Shown: positions 41,027 through 50,925, counted from the first letter of the stretch. The stretch: 64,000 nucleotides of DNA from Lucinisca nassula (GCA_963580285.1 OY757023.1:86577108-86641107); one strand, 5' to 3'. The notes: generated from the sequence alone by a model not told the origin. Numbers and translations are program-made.

Positions 41027-41180
41027 ATTAGCAATCTCCAAAAGCCACACGGAGATTGTGGAGAAGTATCCCTGTACTCTACACCGAAATATTCCCAGGA
41101 TGCCTGCCAGTTAGAATGCATTACTAGGATACTGGCCGAAAAATGCGGTTGTAGGCATTTCTACATGCCGGCTATTCAAG
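41027..41180 (+). CDS. DEG/ENaC sodium channel, cysteine-rich exon c
   Basis: The acceptor is TGTCTTTGCAG. The exon starts in phase 0 and gives ISNLQKPHGDCGEVSLY, followed by a cysteine series with ACQLECITR and KCGCRHFYMP. PxGxC, YSxxxCxxEC and CGCxxxxMP are the hallmark of the DEG/ENaC extracellular thumb region. It ends at CAAG followed by GTACAG, leaving one base of a codon, and the next exon was not found in the window. The distance from exon b is about 6 kb, filled by a satellite cassette, foldbacks and SINE pieces. The protein sequence is intact in all three exons, so the gene is likely functional. Confidence 0.92.
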
Positions 41181-41204
41181 GTACAGCAGAAAGTAAGATT
41201 CCTC

Positions 41205-41290
41205 TATTAAGACCACCTTTGGGACTGTTCAAAAGTGGTTTTTAAGACCACTTTTACGAAGTCCCAAAGGTGGTCTATTTCTAGATGACA
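41205..41290. repeat. Palindrome just downstream of exon c
   Basis: AGACCACCTTTGGGAC and AAAAGTGGTTTTTAAGACCA pair with GTCCCAAAGGTGGTCT. A diverged copy is at 51490-51560. It starts about 25 bases after the splice donor. Confidence 0.7.
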
Positions 41291-41627
41291 CTGAATGTGG
41301 TTAGCACAAAAACCTTTTAAATACATATATTTTTTTTTATAAAAGAAGAATTACGTATTTTTTTTTTTTTTTTTTTGATAAATTTTAGCTGGTCTAAATA
41401 GTGTAGTTGGATGTGACTAGAACTATAATGGACGTTTCTTAACTTGGCTGATGCATTGTCTAGGCATTTGGTCACTGTGTTGATAAACTCGAGGACTTAG
41501 TTCTTAGTTATGTGAAAAGAGCATGGTCAGATATATGTTAATTTTCTCGTCATTTCGGACTCTGTAGTTACTTAAGTCATTAAAATACCGTTTCTGTGTC
41601 CAAAAACAAATAATCTTAAATTCAGCT

Positions 41628-41966
41628 GAACAAGCCCGTGAAATGAACACCCTAAACCCCACCTTATATGGAGAAAACTTGGATATAGGGGGGTATTTTG
41701 TTTCTTATTTCTGCTCCAAAACATTGATTGTGGGCACTCTTTTGAACGGTTCTAACGAGCAAAGTCGAAACCGACCACACACGAGTACTGGTAAACCGTG
41801 TAGAGGGTCTAAGCCTGCCGAGTTGCAACGCCAATGCATATAAACTCTATTGGTTTCATTGGGCAGCTTGGCTTGTGATGTCATTTTATCTCAATGTCAG
41901 GCAATAGTCTTACAAAATTGTACACAACGTCTCCAAAATGACCTAAATAGTGTTGACGAGAACGTC
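41628..41966 (+). mobile_element. Family B half-copy joined to SINE type 1
   Basis: AACAAGCCCGTGAAATGAAC, AAACATTGATTGTGGGCACT and then GAACGGTTCTAACGAGCA, where the hairpin has lost its centre. SINE type 1 sequence (GTCGAAACCGACC, GAGTACTGGTAAACCG, TTGGTTTCATTGGGCAGC) follows directly at about 41763, without a CAAA tail at its end. Confidence 0.7.
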
Positions 41967-42084
41967 ATAAATAAAATTGGCTTTATATCACTGGCCAAAA
42001 CAAAACATGGGATACGAACAGATGATACTATTTTGATATAATAAGTTGTAAGTTTGTTGAATTGAGGTTTAACATCCCCGTTTC

Positions 42085-42275
42085 CACGCAGAGCTAAAAT
42101 AGGTGAGTACTGGTAGACCGTTTAGATGGTCTAAGTCTGTCCAGGAAAAGTGGTGCGAATCGGACCGTCCATGCATATAAACCCTGTTGGTTTGCTTAGG
42201 CGGCAGGGCTTGAGATGTTTTGTCATCTAAATGTCGGGTAATTGTCCCAAAATTTGGAAACAACGTCTCCAAAAT
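42085..42275 (+). mobile_element. SINE type 1 fragment
   Basis: CACGCAGAGCTAAAATAGGT, GAGTACTGGTAGACCG, TTGGTTTGCTTAGGCGGCAG and ATTTGGAAACAACGTCTCC. Confidence 0.7.
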
Positions 42276-42284
42276 ATAGTATAT

Positions 42285-42512
42285 TTTGGAATGTTTTCCT
42301 ATATTAAATAGTGTGTACTTATTAGAATCGCCTCTGCTACCATGACAATTTGTTCGAATCAGGGGTCATTTCGAGCCACTGTCGTTTATTCAGAGCGCCA
42401 GGCCATGATGTTTGAGGTATATGTTTTGGATGTTTTCATGATATAAAATTATGCTGTGTGTACTCAATAGAATCACCTCATCGAGTTGATTCTAATGGGC
42501 ACACAAATACTA
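42285..42512 (+). mobile_element. Family C remnants with hairpin
   Basis: TTATTAGAATCGCCTC at 42320 stops at the hairpin centre and passes into unrelated sequence. TCGAGCCACTGTC and, at 42450-42505, GTACTCAATAGAATCACCTC with GAGTTGATTCTAATGGGCAC follow. Weak Tc1-type ends. It borders the Tc1 relic on its left. Confidence 0.55.
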
Positions 42513-42689
42513 TACTGAACCTAAAAAGAAACGCAACTTCAAATATAAATGCGAGTATGCAGAAAATCGATTTAATGACGCAATAATATAATCATTCCTG
42601 AATGTAACTACCATAGAGAGTACAATTTCCAGTGAGAATGTTTGGAACACAAATCCGTTTTGTTTGTCATAGAGGTAGTCATTAAGCAG

Positions 42690-43815
42690 TTAATAGCGAG
42701 TATGTCCTCCGTTTGCATTCAGTCCTGCACGCACACGCCTGGCCATGGACAGGATTAAACGATTGATCTCTGCCTGGGGAATAGCATTCCACTCCTGTAT
42801 GAGCGCGAGACGCAAGGCTTGACGCGTTGTTGGCGGCTGGGGGCGGTTACGTAAGCGCCTATCCAAGACGTCCCACAAATGTTCTATAGGAGAGAGATCT
42901 TGGTCCAGTTGTTCAAAGCATCGTTAGCTTAACAAGCTCGTTAGTGGCCATATTGTTAACTCTTCTAGCAAGTTCAATATCTAAAATTTTGGTATTTTTG
43001 CTGAAAAAATGGCTCATTTTTTCAGCAAAAATATTAGCATATTTGCCATAATAAATGATCAAAGTTTTAACGATACGTTAACTAACGACGTCGTTAGTTT
43101 TGAACAACTGGTCCCTGGACTATAAGGAGGCCATGGCCAGTGCATCACGTCAACGTTGTTTTGCTGAAGGAACGCCATGCTGAGCCTTGCTACATGTGCC
43201 CAAGCGTTATCCTGTTGAAACGTAACATTGTGCTGTCGTGCATATGGAACAACTACTGGTCGTGAAACGACGTCAACGTAACGCTGAGCCTTCAAAGATC
43301 CATCAATGAATACCAGGGGCGTTCTATGACCATAAGATAAGCCAGCCTACACCATCAACCCATCGCCTCCAAATCGACCACGTTCAACCAAACAATTATC
43401 ACGATAACGCTCTCCGCCACGCCTGTACACACGTTGACGGCCGTCATCTCTGTACAACAAGTACCTGGACTCGTCAGAAAACATTACGTTACGCCACTGA
43501 CGAAGGGGAAACAGGTTTGGCCTATGTTGTGTGAGCCACGCCATTCTAACCTGACGTCGTCGTGACGTTAATGGCATACCAACGTACGGACGACGAAGAC
43601 GTAAGCCAAACTCTCGAAGGCGATTCCTGACAGTATCTGCACTTATTCGATTGTTGTGCGTTCGTCGATATAGTCACTTGGAAGTTCCTGTCGATGACAG
43701 CCTGAGACGTCCCACGTAGAAGCATTTGGACCGCTACATTACGTTGATCTTGCGTCAAACGTACCATATTCCGTAGAGAAATTTTACCGCACTTCCAGGT
43801 AACACAATATGCCAA
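42690..43815 (-). pseudogene. Tc1-like transposase, frameshifted and interrupted
   Basis: The minus strand reads as a Tc1 transposase in pieces. An N-terminal basic part includes LTQDQRNVAVQMLLRGTSQA. A frameshift at about 43660 precedes RQWRNVMFSDESRYLLYRDD (first Asp). A TAG replaces a Trp codon in the GLMV-AGLSYG segment near 43340. VTFQQDNAWAHVARLS carries the second Asp. The gene is then split inside PPYSP/DLSPIEH by a foldback, after which DLSPIEHLWDVLDRR (catalytic Glu) continues to GHTRY and the stop at 42690. At least three lesions make it inactive. Confidence 0.88.
42902..43114. mobile_element. GTTGTTCAAA foldback MITE inside the transposase relic
   Basis: GGTCCAGTTGTTCAAAGC and its complement at the end, with GTTAGCTTAACAAGC and GTTAACTAACGACGTCG inside and a central hairpin TGCTGAAAAAATGG. 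It separates the SP and DLSPIE codons of the transposase, so the original target is known from protein alignment. Confidence 0.85.
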
Positions 43816-44044
43816 TATGATGAGGTTACTGTATACATTTAATGTACTGCACGAGGCAATGTTGAAAACAACGAATTGCCAAGTGGAGCGTTAAACTGTT
43901 CAGATATCGCCCAAATGTTTTCTGCAAAAGAAAGTTTAAAAAGTATGAAAGTAAATCGCAAAATGGTTTTTCATTCAACCTGATGGTTGCATGAAAATCT
44001 TTTGGGTTAAAAAGTTTCGTTTCTTTTTCTGTTCAGTATATTTC

Positions 44045-44322
44045 AAAGTTGACTTGTTTGTTTGATTTGAGGTAACACTGTAAGGATATTTTGGAGACGT
44101 TGCTTCCAATTTTGTGGGACTTTTACCTGATATTGATATGAAATGTCATCTCAAGTCCTGCCGCCCAATGAAACCAATAGGGTTTATAAGCATGGACGGT
44201 CCGACTCGCACCGCTTTGGGAAGGCTTAGATACCAGTACTCGTGTGCAGTTGGTTTCAGCTATGCGTGGAAGCACCATGCATCCCATCTATTTCTTCAAG
44301 CCCCGATGGGCGGAGACTAGAG
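44045..44322 (-). mobile_element. SINE type 1 copy
   Basis: GTTTGTTTGATTTGAGG, TTGCTTCCAATTTTGTGGGA, CCGCCCAATGAAACCAATAG and TTCTTCAAGCCCCGATGGGC in reverse orientation. The start at the Tc1 relic border is direct. Confidence 0.8.
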
Positions 44323-44359
44323 ATTGACTGATTGTGTTGGGGTTTAAAGACACGACAAC

Positions 44360-44750
44360 TAGGGCTGGCTAATCGGAGCTGAAAAGATAATCGATTATCA
44401 GTCATGTCTCTGCGATCGATAATCGATTAGTAATCGCTAAAGTTTTTGTCATAATTTTACCTGTCTGGCTTTCTGTCTGGGCATGGCTCTTACCATATGT
44501 TGCATTTTACCATATGTTTATTTGAACAGACAGGCCTGAGCAAACAGTGTAGACCCAGATGAGATGCCGCATAATGCGGCGTCTCATCAGGGTCTGCACT
44601 ATTTGCCCCTCATTCAGCTATTTTAGCCATAACTTTGGGTAGTAAATTGTACCTATCAGGTAATCAATTAGAAGCAAATCAGAAATGATAATCATTTTGT
44701 GGAATTTATCGATCGATAAATCGATTATACGATTAATCGTGTCAGCCTTA
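44360..44750. mobile_element. hAT-type MITE with 8-bp TSD
   Basis: ACGACAAC lies at 44352-44359 and 44751-44758, an exact 8-bp duplication, the hallmark of hAT elements. The ends TAGGGCTGGC and GTCAGCCTTA are inverted, and subterminal ATCGATTA-type words lie in both arms. Hairpin D (CAAACAGTGTAGACCCAGAT, tip GCATAATGC) occupies the centre at 44541-44606. No transposase. Confidence 0.88.
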
Positions 44751-44811
44751 ACGACAACCATTGGGCTATTTTGTGTCATTTCCCAGTGAAAGGGAGAGAT
44801 GGTAGTTTTGT

Positions 44812-45100
44812 TTTGTTTGTTTGATTTGATGTTTAACGTCCCCGTCAACACTGTATAGGTCATTTTTGAGACGTTGCTTCCAATTCTGTTGGACTTTTAC
44901 CCGATATTGAGATGAATTGACATCTCAAGCCCTGGCGCCCAATGAAACCAATAGGGTTTGTAAGCTCGCGCCGCTTTGCCTGGACAGACTAAGATCCTCT
45001 AAGCGGTTTACCAGGACTCATGTGCGGTCGGTTTCAGCTCTGCGTGGAAGCATCATGCAGCCCATCTATTTCTTCAAGCCCCGATGTGCGGTGACCAAAG
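44812..45100 (-). mobile_element. SINE type 1 copy
   Basis: GTTTGTTTGATTTGATG, AACGTCCCCGTCAACACTG, GCGCCCAATGAAACCAATAG and TTCTTCAAGCCCCGATGTGC. Confidence 0.82.
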
Positions 45101-45280
45101 ATAGGGGAGATGGAAGTTACTTTCCCACTGAGATAAAATGAGAAAGAAGTTACAAAATTATCCCATTTTTTTACCTGAAGACTAAGGGCACGAACCTTCT
45201 TTGGTCGAGTTGCATGTTGAAAATTTGGTCGAGTTGGAAGTTGCAGATTTGCAGCACTAAAAAAAAAAAAATAAAATAAT

Positions 45281-45291
45281 AATAAAAAAGA
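45281..45291 (-). terminator. Pol III T-run terminator of tRNA-Val
   Basis: CTTTTTTATT on the minus strand begins about 9 bases after the tRNA 3' end; a longer T-rich stretch follows. Confidence 0.7.
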
Positions 45292-45299
45292 TTTTCCAT

Positions 45300-45372
45300 T
45301 GGTTCCGCTGGGGCTCGAACCCAGGACCTCTCGCGTGTGAAGCGAGCGTGATAACCACTACACTACGGAACC
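45300..45372 (-). tRNA. tRNA-Val (anticodon CAC)
   Basis: The 73-nt minus-strand sequence folds as a perfect cloverleaf. The acceptor stem GGTTCCG pairs with CGGAACC (7 bp) and is followed by discriminator A. The A box is TAGTGTAGTGGTTA, the anticodon loop TTCACAC (anticodon CAC) closes on the CTCGC/GCGAG stem, and the B box is GGTTCGAGCC. It has the TAGTGTAGTGGTT stretch typical of animal tRNA-Val, no intron and no SINE body. A T-run (CTTTTTT) follows within 10 bases, as a Pol III terminator. Promoter elements are internal. Confidence 0.95.
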
Positions 45373-45751
45373 CGGATGGAAAGGTGTGTAAATTTTAATT
45401 CTATATTTATAGTCCTGTGTTTTTTACACACACACTGAACAATCACATAAGAAAACCTGTTTTGCCTTTTTTCGACCAATTAAAGTAAAGTTCGACCTAC
45501 GCATGCGCGTAGTCTGATCAGTACAGGTGTGTTCCAAGCTTGGAATGTACAATATACCTATTTTCTATATTCAAGATTTCAGGACTTGGTAGAGGTAAGC
45601 AGGCAAGTTTATGTCTTACACGCTGTCGCCAATTCCGAAGATACTTTTTCTTGTAATTTAGCTCACACTCTGTTTAAGGGAAGGAAATCTTGTACTATGT
45701 ATAGCAAGCGCACATCTGCTGTTATCCCCCTTGTACCCACAAAGTTAGTTT

Positions 45752-45848
45752 AGCGGTCCAGTCAACACTATTTTAGGTCATTTTTGAGACCGGTTAGTTT
45801 ACCTGTCCACACTTTTCCTGGGTAAGCTAATACGTAAGTTGTTGGTAA
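45752..45848 (-). mobile_element. SINE type 2 fragment
   Basis: GCGGTCCAGTCAACACTATT, GGTTAGTTTACCTGTCCACA and TTTTCCTGGGTAAGCTAATA. Confidence 0.7.
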
Positions 45849-45849
45849 C

Positions 45850-46020
45850 AGGACACTTCGGCCCCAAAACCACCTCGGCCCCTAGACACTTCGGCCCCTA
45901 GACACCTCGGCCCCAAAACCACCTCGGCCCCACATAAAATTCAAACCCTAGACGGGTCGGCCCCTGAACACTTCGGCCCCTAGACACGTCGGCCCCATAT
46001 ACCTAGACACTTCGGCCCCA
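45850..46020. repeat. GACACTTCGGCCCC minisatellite
   Basis: About ten imperfect repeats of 15-18 bp: ACACTTCGGCCCCTAG, ACCTCGGCCCCAAAAC, GACACGTCGGCCCCAT. No coding frame is conserved. Confidence 0.85.
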
Positions 46021-46085
46021 CTTTGCTTTTCACGGGGCTTCCACTTAAATAAGTGATCGGGTTGGATGCCCGATTAGTTTTTTTT

Positions 46086-46092
46086 TTTATTA

Positions 46093-46130
<38 letters not shown>

Positions 46131-46133
46131 TAC
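46086..46133. repeat. (ATT)n microsatellite
   Basis: A T-run followed by about 12 ATT repeats. Confidence 0.9.
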
Positions 46134-46164
46134 TGATTGGATGATTTTGATAGGGAGCCTCGAA

Positions 46165-46645
46165 TATTTGAACCTAAAATATATATATTTATTGAAAGTT
46201 GATTTTTAAAATCAAGTTTCTATGTCATTACATTTCTACTTCCGGTACTGGACCGCGTTACTTCACTTCCGCTGTTCGTACGCTGCATAAAATAGTCCAA
46301 AGGAACTCTTAAAAATAATTTTGCAGGCATGGAATGTCTTTCAAAATATTTCATTTTTTCGAGACTTTATACGGATTGAATATAAATTGGCACAGAAAGA
46401 CATATTCTGAAAAGAAAACTACTCTGGGACTATTTTCCTTCGCGCTTTCCGATGATATTTATGTTTTACTCTTCCCCCTGAGTTTCTGAACAGGACTCTT
46501 CTCGCTTTAAATATATTCTTATAGAAAGGGAATTCTGATTAGTTCACTGACATGATGGCAATTAAACAGTGTACATGTAGATTCTGGCGAGACGTTCTAG
46601 CTACGTGCCGTCTTGTCAGGATCTACAAGGTTTGCATAGTTTTCT
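46165..46645 (+). repeat. Dispersed repeat K, copy 1 (empty site)
   Basis: GAAAGTTGATTTTTAAAATC, GTACTGGACCGCGTTACTTC, CTTCCGCTGTTCG, TCGAGACTTTATACGGATTG and GGCGAGACGTTCTAGCTACG. The same order occurs at 53067-53905. Here GATATTTATGTTTTACTC is continuous. The 3' end contains a decayed hairpin D. Confidence 0.78.
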
Positions 46646-46785
46646 TTTAATCTCCATAGAGACTAATGATATTTTTATGTTAAAATTTCGCAGGAACTGT
46701 TGTAGTTAGAATAGTGGAAAACTGGAAATCAGTACTGACATGTCTGGTCTGACTTTTTGTAGTGTGGGAAGGGCATGCACCTTTG

Positions 46786-47207
46786 TAGCATTTCTATACT
46801 CCCGCTTTTGAAAAAAATGGATGGGTATACTGGTTTACATCTGTCCGCCCTTCCCATTACGAAAACACGCCTATACAAATTCATTGACTATTTTACCGCT
46901 GAAAAAAATCGAAAATATTCAGATGAAAAATTGTGATATTTTTCTTATTTCTGCTCCAAATATAGATTGTGGGCACTCGTTAGAACCGCCTCATCGAGGC
47001 GGTTCTAACGAGTGCCCACAATCTATATTTTAGAGCAGAAATAAGAAAAATAAGGTTTACCCCTGAAAACCCCAGTTTTACTATACAAAAGTGGGGTTCG
47101 AGGGTGTCAAAATCATATAGGTGTGTTTTCGTGATGGTTGTAGCATTTTTTATACTCCCGCTTTTGAAAAAATGGGGGTGGATATGCTGGTTTACATCTG
47201 TCCGTTC
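46786..47207. repeat. Direct repeats on both sides of a family A copy
   Basis: GTAGCATTTCTATACTCCCG, CTTTTGAAAAAAATGG and CTGGTTTACATCTGTCCG at 46786-46850 recur at 47138-47205, on either side of 46855-47136. The repeats are about 65 bp, too long for an ordinary target duplication. Confidence 0.72.
46855..47136 (+). mobile_element. Family A foldback, full length
   Basis: It runs from CATTACGAAAACACGCC to GGTGTGTTTTCGTGATG. The hairpin arms are GGGCACTCGTTAGAACCGCC and GGCGGTTCTAACGAGTGCCC. The T-A pair of other copies is C-G here on both arms. Confidence 0.85.
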
Positions 47208-47549
47208 TTTCTCTTCTTCCGTTCTTCCGTTATTCCGTAACTAAAATATTTTTTTTAGTATATCTTGAAATTTTTTTAAATTTAAATTGGTATACAAGTA
47301 AAGCACGTTGGCAGTAATTGTTTGAGAGAAAATCCAGCTTCAGCTGTCTGTCACATTCCATATTTGTCCCCTTTTCTTCCTATTATTGGCTAGCCTAAAG
47401 TAAATGTCATTTCAGTTATTTTTGGCAACATCAAAAGGAAATCTCTTGAAAATCTGTACATGGATAGTATATGGGTGGCATACTTCTTGCAGTACAAAAT
47501 TTTTTCTCCTGACTATATAGATTGCTTATTTATTCTTTCATTCAATTTT

Positions 47550-49325
47550 TCTTTCTCTCCATATAAGTCCCATTATAAAAAAATTCGTCAAAGATATCTC
47601 ATAAACTATAAAAGATGGAGGCCTATAACTTGGTATGCAATGCAATATTGATGACTTATATCGTGTAAGAGACAATGGTCTGTCTAGACTTTTTTTTGTT
47701 TTTGGTCATTTGTTATTTCATTCTTCTTTCTCTCCATATAGAACAATGTTAAATTTTTCGTCAAAGATTTATCAGAACTTATAAAAGCTTCAGGCCTCAA
47801 AATTTTTATGCAGTGCAATAATGATGACTTGTATCGTGTTAGAGACAATGGGCTATCTAGACTTATTTGTTCATCTCTTCTTTCATTCTTCTTTCTCTCT
47901 TTCTCTTCATATAGGTCAATGTTAAAATTTTCATCAAAGATTTCTAAGAAACTATATAGCTGCAAGCCTAATTTTTTTATTCTTCCACATGGACCAATAT
48001 TGAATTTGTTGTCAAGGATTTCTCAGGAACTATAAGGCTAGAAGCCTCAAACTTGATATGCAATGCACTAATGAGGACATACATCGTGTAAGAGACAATG
48101 AACTTTCTAGGCTTATTTGTCATCTGTTCTTTCATTCTTCTTTCTCTCCATGTAGGCCAATGTTATTTTTTGTAAAAGATTTCCCAGAAAATATTAAAGC
48201 TAGAAGCCTCAAACTTGGTATGCAACAACATACCACATATCAAATAAGAGACAGTGGGCTGTACATTTGTTCTTTTATTCTTCTTTCTCTCCATGTAGGC
48301 CAATGTTATTTTTTGTCAAAGATTTCCCAGAAACTATTAAGGCTAGAAGCCTCAAACTTGGTATGCAACAACATACCACATATCAAGTAAGAGACGGTGG
48401 GCTGTTCATTTGTTCTTTTATTCTTCTTTCTCTCCATATAGGCCAATGTTAAATTTTTCGTAAACGAATTCTCAGAAACAATAAAAGCTGCAAGCCTCAA
48501 ATTTTGTATGCAATGCAATAATGATGGCTTATATCGTGTAAGAGACAATGGGATTTCTTGGCTTATTGTTCATCTGTTCTTTCATTCTTCTTTCTCTCCA
48601 CATAGAACATTATTGGATTTGTTGTCAAGGATTTCTCAGAACCTATAAAAGCGTAGAATATGTTCTAGAAAGGGTTATCCTTTGGAAGCAAGGAATACAC
48701 CACAGAACTGGAAAATATGGAGTGTACATGTTTTTTGGACCAGACTAGCTAGTTTTGGCCATTTTGGCCTCATTAGTGACCCTCAAATATTTTCAAAATT
48801 CCACAATGGAATAAATGATCCCAAAGGATAAGAAAATATAAACTACACTATGATGTAGGGCAGGGAGACTTTTTACGGCCGCCACACATTCCCAGACAGC
48901 AGCTGTAGTGATGTTAAATATGTTCTAGAAAGGGTTATTCTTTGGAAGCAAGGAATACACAACAGAACTGGAAAATATGGAGTGTACATGTTTTCTGGAC
49001 CAGACTAGCTAGTTTCGGCCATTTAGGCCTCATCAGTGACCCTCAAATATTTTCAAAATTCCACAATGGAATCAATGATCCCAAAGGACAAGAAAAGAAT
49101 GTTAGAAGCCTCAAACTTCAGGCCAATGTTAAATTTTTGTCAAACATTTCTCAGGAACTGTAGAAGTTAGAAGCCTCCAACTCGGTATACTATGCAATGA
49201 TGATGACATATATTAAGCAAGTGACAGTGGGCTTTTGTTAGCTTATTTGTTCATGTTTTCTTTCATTCTTTGTGTCCATAGAGGCCAATTTATTTTTTGT
49301 CAAACATTTCTCAGGAGCTTTATGA
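47550..49325. repeat. Tandem array, unit about 150-180 bp
   Basis: Repeats contain TTCATTCTTCTTTCTCTCCA, ATATAGGCCAATGTTAAATT, AAAGATTTCTCAGAAACTAT, AAGCCTCAAACTTGGTATGC and ATATCGTGTAAGAGACAATG. About eight units are visible. Overlapping short frames on both strands are array by-products. A different 180-bp module is inserted twice (48659-48835 and 48917-49096). Confidence 0.78.
48659..49096 (+). repeat. Module present twice within the array
   Basis: TGTTCTAGAAAGGGTTATCC, TTTGGAAGCAAGGAATACAC, GGAGTGTACATGTTTT and AGGCCTCATCAGTGACCCTC occur twice, about 258 bp apart. A third copy is at 57787-57912. Confidence 0.75.
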
Positions 49326-49350
49326 TAATGTAACATCACAATAATGTTAC

Positions 49351-49597
49351 CATCAGGAAAACACGCCTATATAATTTTGACCCCCCCCCCCCCTTGAAAA
49401 CCACTTTTATAAAGTAAAACTGGGGTTTCCGGGGTATACCTTATTTTTCTTATTTCTGCTCTAAAATATAGATTGTGGGTACTCGTTAGAACCGCCTCGA
49501 TGATATAAGAAAAATATCACAATTTTTCATCATAAAATTTTCATTTTTTTCCGCGATAAATGTGGCAATGTATTTGTATAGGCGTGTTTGCGTAATG
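49351..49597 (-). mobile_element. Family A foldback, one hairpin arm deleted
   Basis: An inverted copy from CATCAGGAAAACACGCC to GCGTGTTTGCGTAATG. The hairpin reads GTACTCGTTAGAACCGCCTC then GATGATATAAG: the second arm and its outer flank are gone, with the break at the centre. Confidence 0.8.
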
Positions 49598-49850
49598 AAT
49601 AACAAGTCTGTGCAATGAACACCTTCGAAGATCCCACTTTGTGTATATTTGATCCAAGTTCCATCAAAATGCACTTAAGCGGGGGTATAGTCAGATCCTC
49701 TGAAGTTCTAGTTCTCTCTATATTTGTCAACATTTTTCCTTTCGTTACGTTTGGAGATTCAAATTCATGCAAAGTAGAAGTAAAACAAAGATCAGGAATT
49801 GATACAATTAACTTACTCCATCCATAAAATAGCTTTTTATTTATATTTTA

Positions 49851-50080
49851 CGAGGGTAGGCTGAAAAGTTCTGAGCCTGACCAAGATCCAATGGTTTGTC
49901 CATGCTGAAAGTGCCTTATTTTTCAACATAGTCTCCCTTCCTGTCCACACACTTCCTCCAGCGATGCTGGAGTCCTTGGATCCCAGTGGTATAGAAGGTC
50001 TCATCTTGGTCCCTGAACAACTCCTCCACAGCAGCTATCACCTCCTCATCTGACCGATAATGCTGCCCAGCCAAGTACAT
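49851..50080 (-). pseudogene. mariner transposase 3' end with terminal repeat
   Basis: The end CGAGGGTAGGCTGAAAAGTT follows TA, as in mariner elements. On the minus strand the sequence before it reads YRSDEEVIAAVEELFRDQDE, then LQHRWRKCVDRKGDYVEK and a stop, the typical mariner transposase C-terminus. The copy ends abruptly near 50080, so the catalytic part and the other terminal repeat are missing. Confidence 0.85.
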
Positions 50081-50814
50081 TTACTTGGAGGTTAATTAGA
50101 AAACTTGCTAGATTTCGCATTAGTTTTATAGTTACAGCGTTTATTTTCTATTCGCTCTGCCATTCTTTCAGGCGCCCAGGTAATAGGGTTAGCCAAAGTA
50201 GGGTGACGAATATGAACCCGTATAAAACCATTTTTCGTGCAGCCTGACTAAAGCCCGGACTGGCCAAACGTGTAAAAACAGGTTTTGCTCTCACGCTGTG
50301 GCTCATTAATAATTATCTGACCACTTAAACTAGGCCTCGAGGTCGCAATTTATTATTCTTGTCCAACTCATTTGAGTATGAAATATGTTCTGCTCATAAC
50401 TTTTTAAATGCTAAGACTTCAAAAATTTAGGAGCAGCAACATTCTCTGTTGACCTGAACTGTAAAACTGATTATTTCACATTTAATATTTATGAGCAGGA
50501 CGATGTTCTTGCTCAAGTGATTTAAGCATGGAAACAATTGTTTTTCTGTCAAAGATTTCACAGCATTACGGGGTCAGTATAGCTTATTCAATGTGGCATC
50601 TATTACCATAATTTCACACCCGAATGAATGCATATAGTTATTTTCGCCGTTTGCCGAAGAGGTCGATATTGTTATTCAATATACATGTATCGAGGTCGAT
50701 TCACGAGATGCCAAAAATTCACGAAAAATTTACGAAAACCGACCTATCAGACGATATCCTTGCGTAGAAGTCAGTCTCATATCATTTTGCACCAGCTATA
50801 CATCAATGTAAAAA

Positions 50815-50925
50815 AAAATAAACAAGAAGGATTACAAAATAAGGAATACCCCGGTAAACCCGACTTTTTCTCTAAATAAAGTGGGGCTTAGAGCGGTATT
50901 CATTACACGTATTTTAACCTAATAG
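50815..50925 (+). mobile_element. Family B fragment (right arm)
   Basis: AAGGAATACCCCGGTAAACC, TCTCTAAATAAAGTGGGGC and ATTCATTACACG. Confidence 0.55.

Larger units (their letters stand above)
42515..44036 (-). mobile_element. Tc1-like transposon relic with short TIRs
   Basis: The left end CTGAACCTAAAAAGAAACG and the inverted right end (CGTTTCTTTTTCTGTTCAG) are each followed by TA (42513-42514 and 44037-44038). It encloses a dead transposase on the minus strand and carries a 213-bp foldback inserted in the gene. This differs in sequence from the intact element at 25600-28037. Confidence 0.82.

Noticed and set aside
47684..48748. Overlapping frames of 60-110 codons on both strands
   Set aside because: They repeat with the tandem array and shift frame between units.
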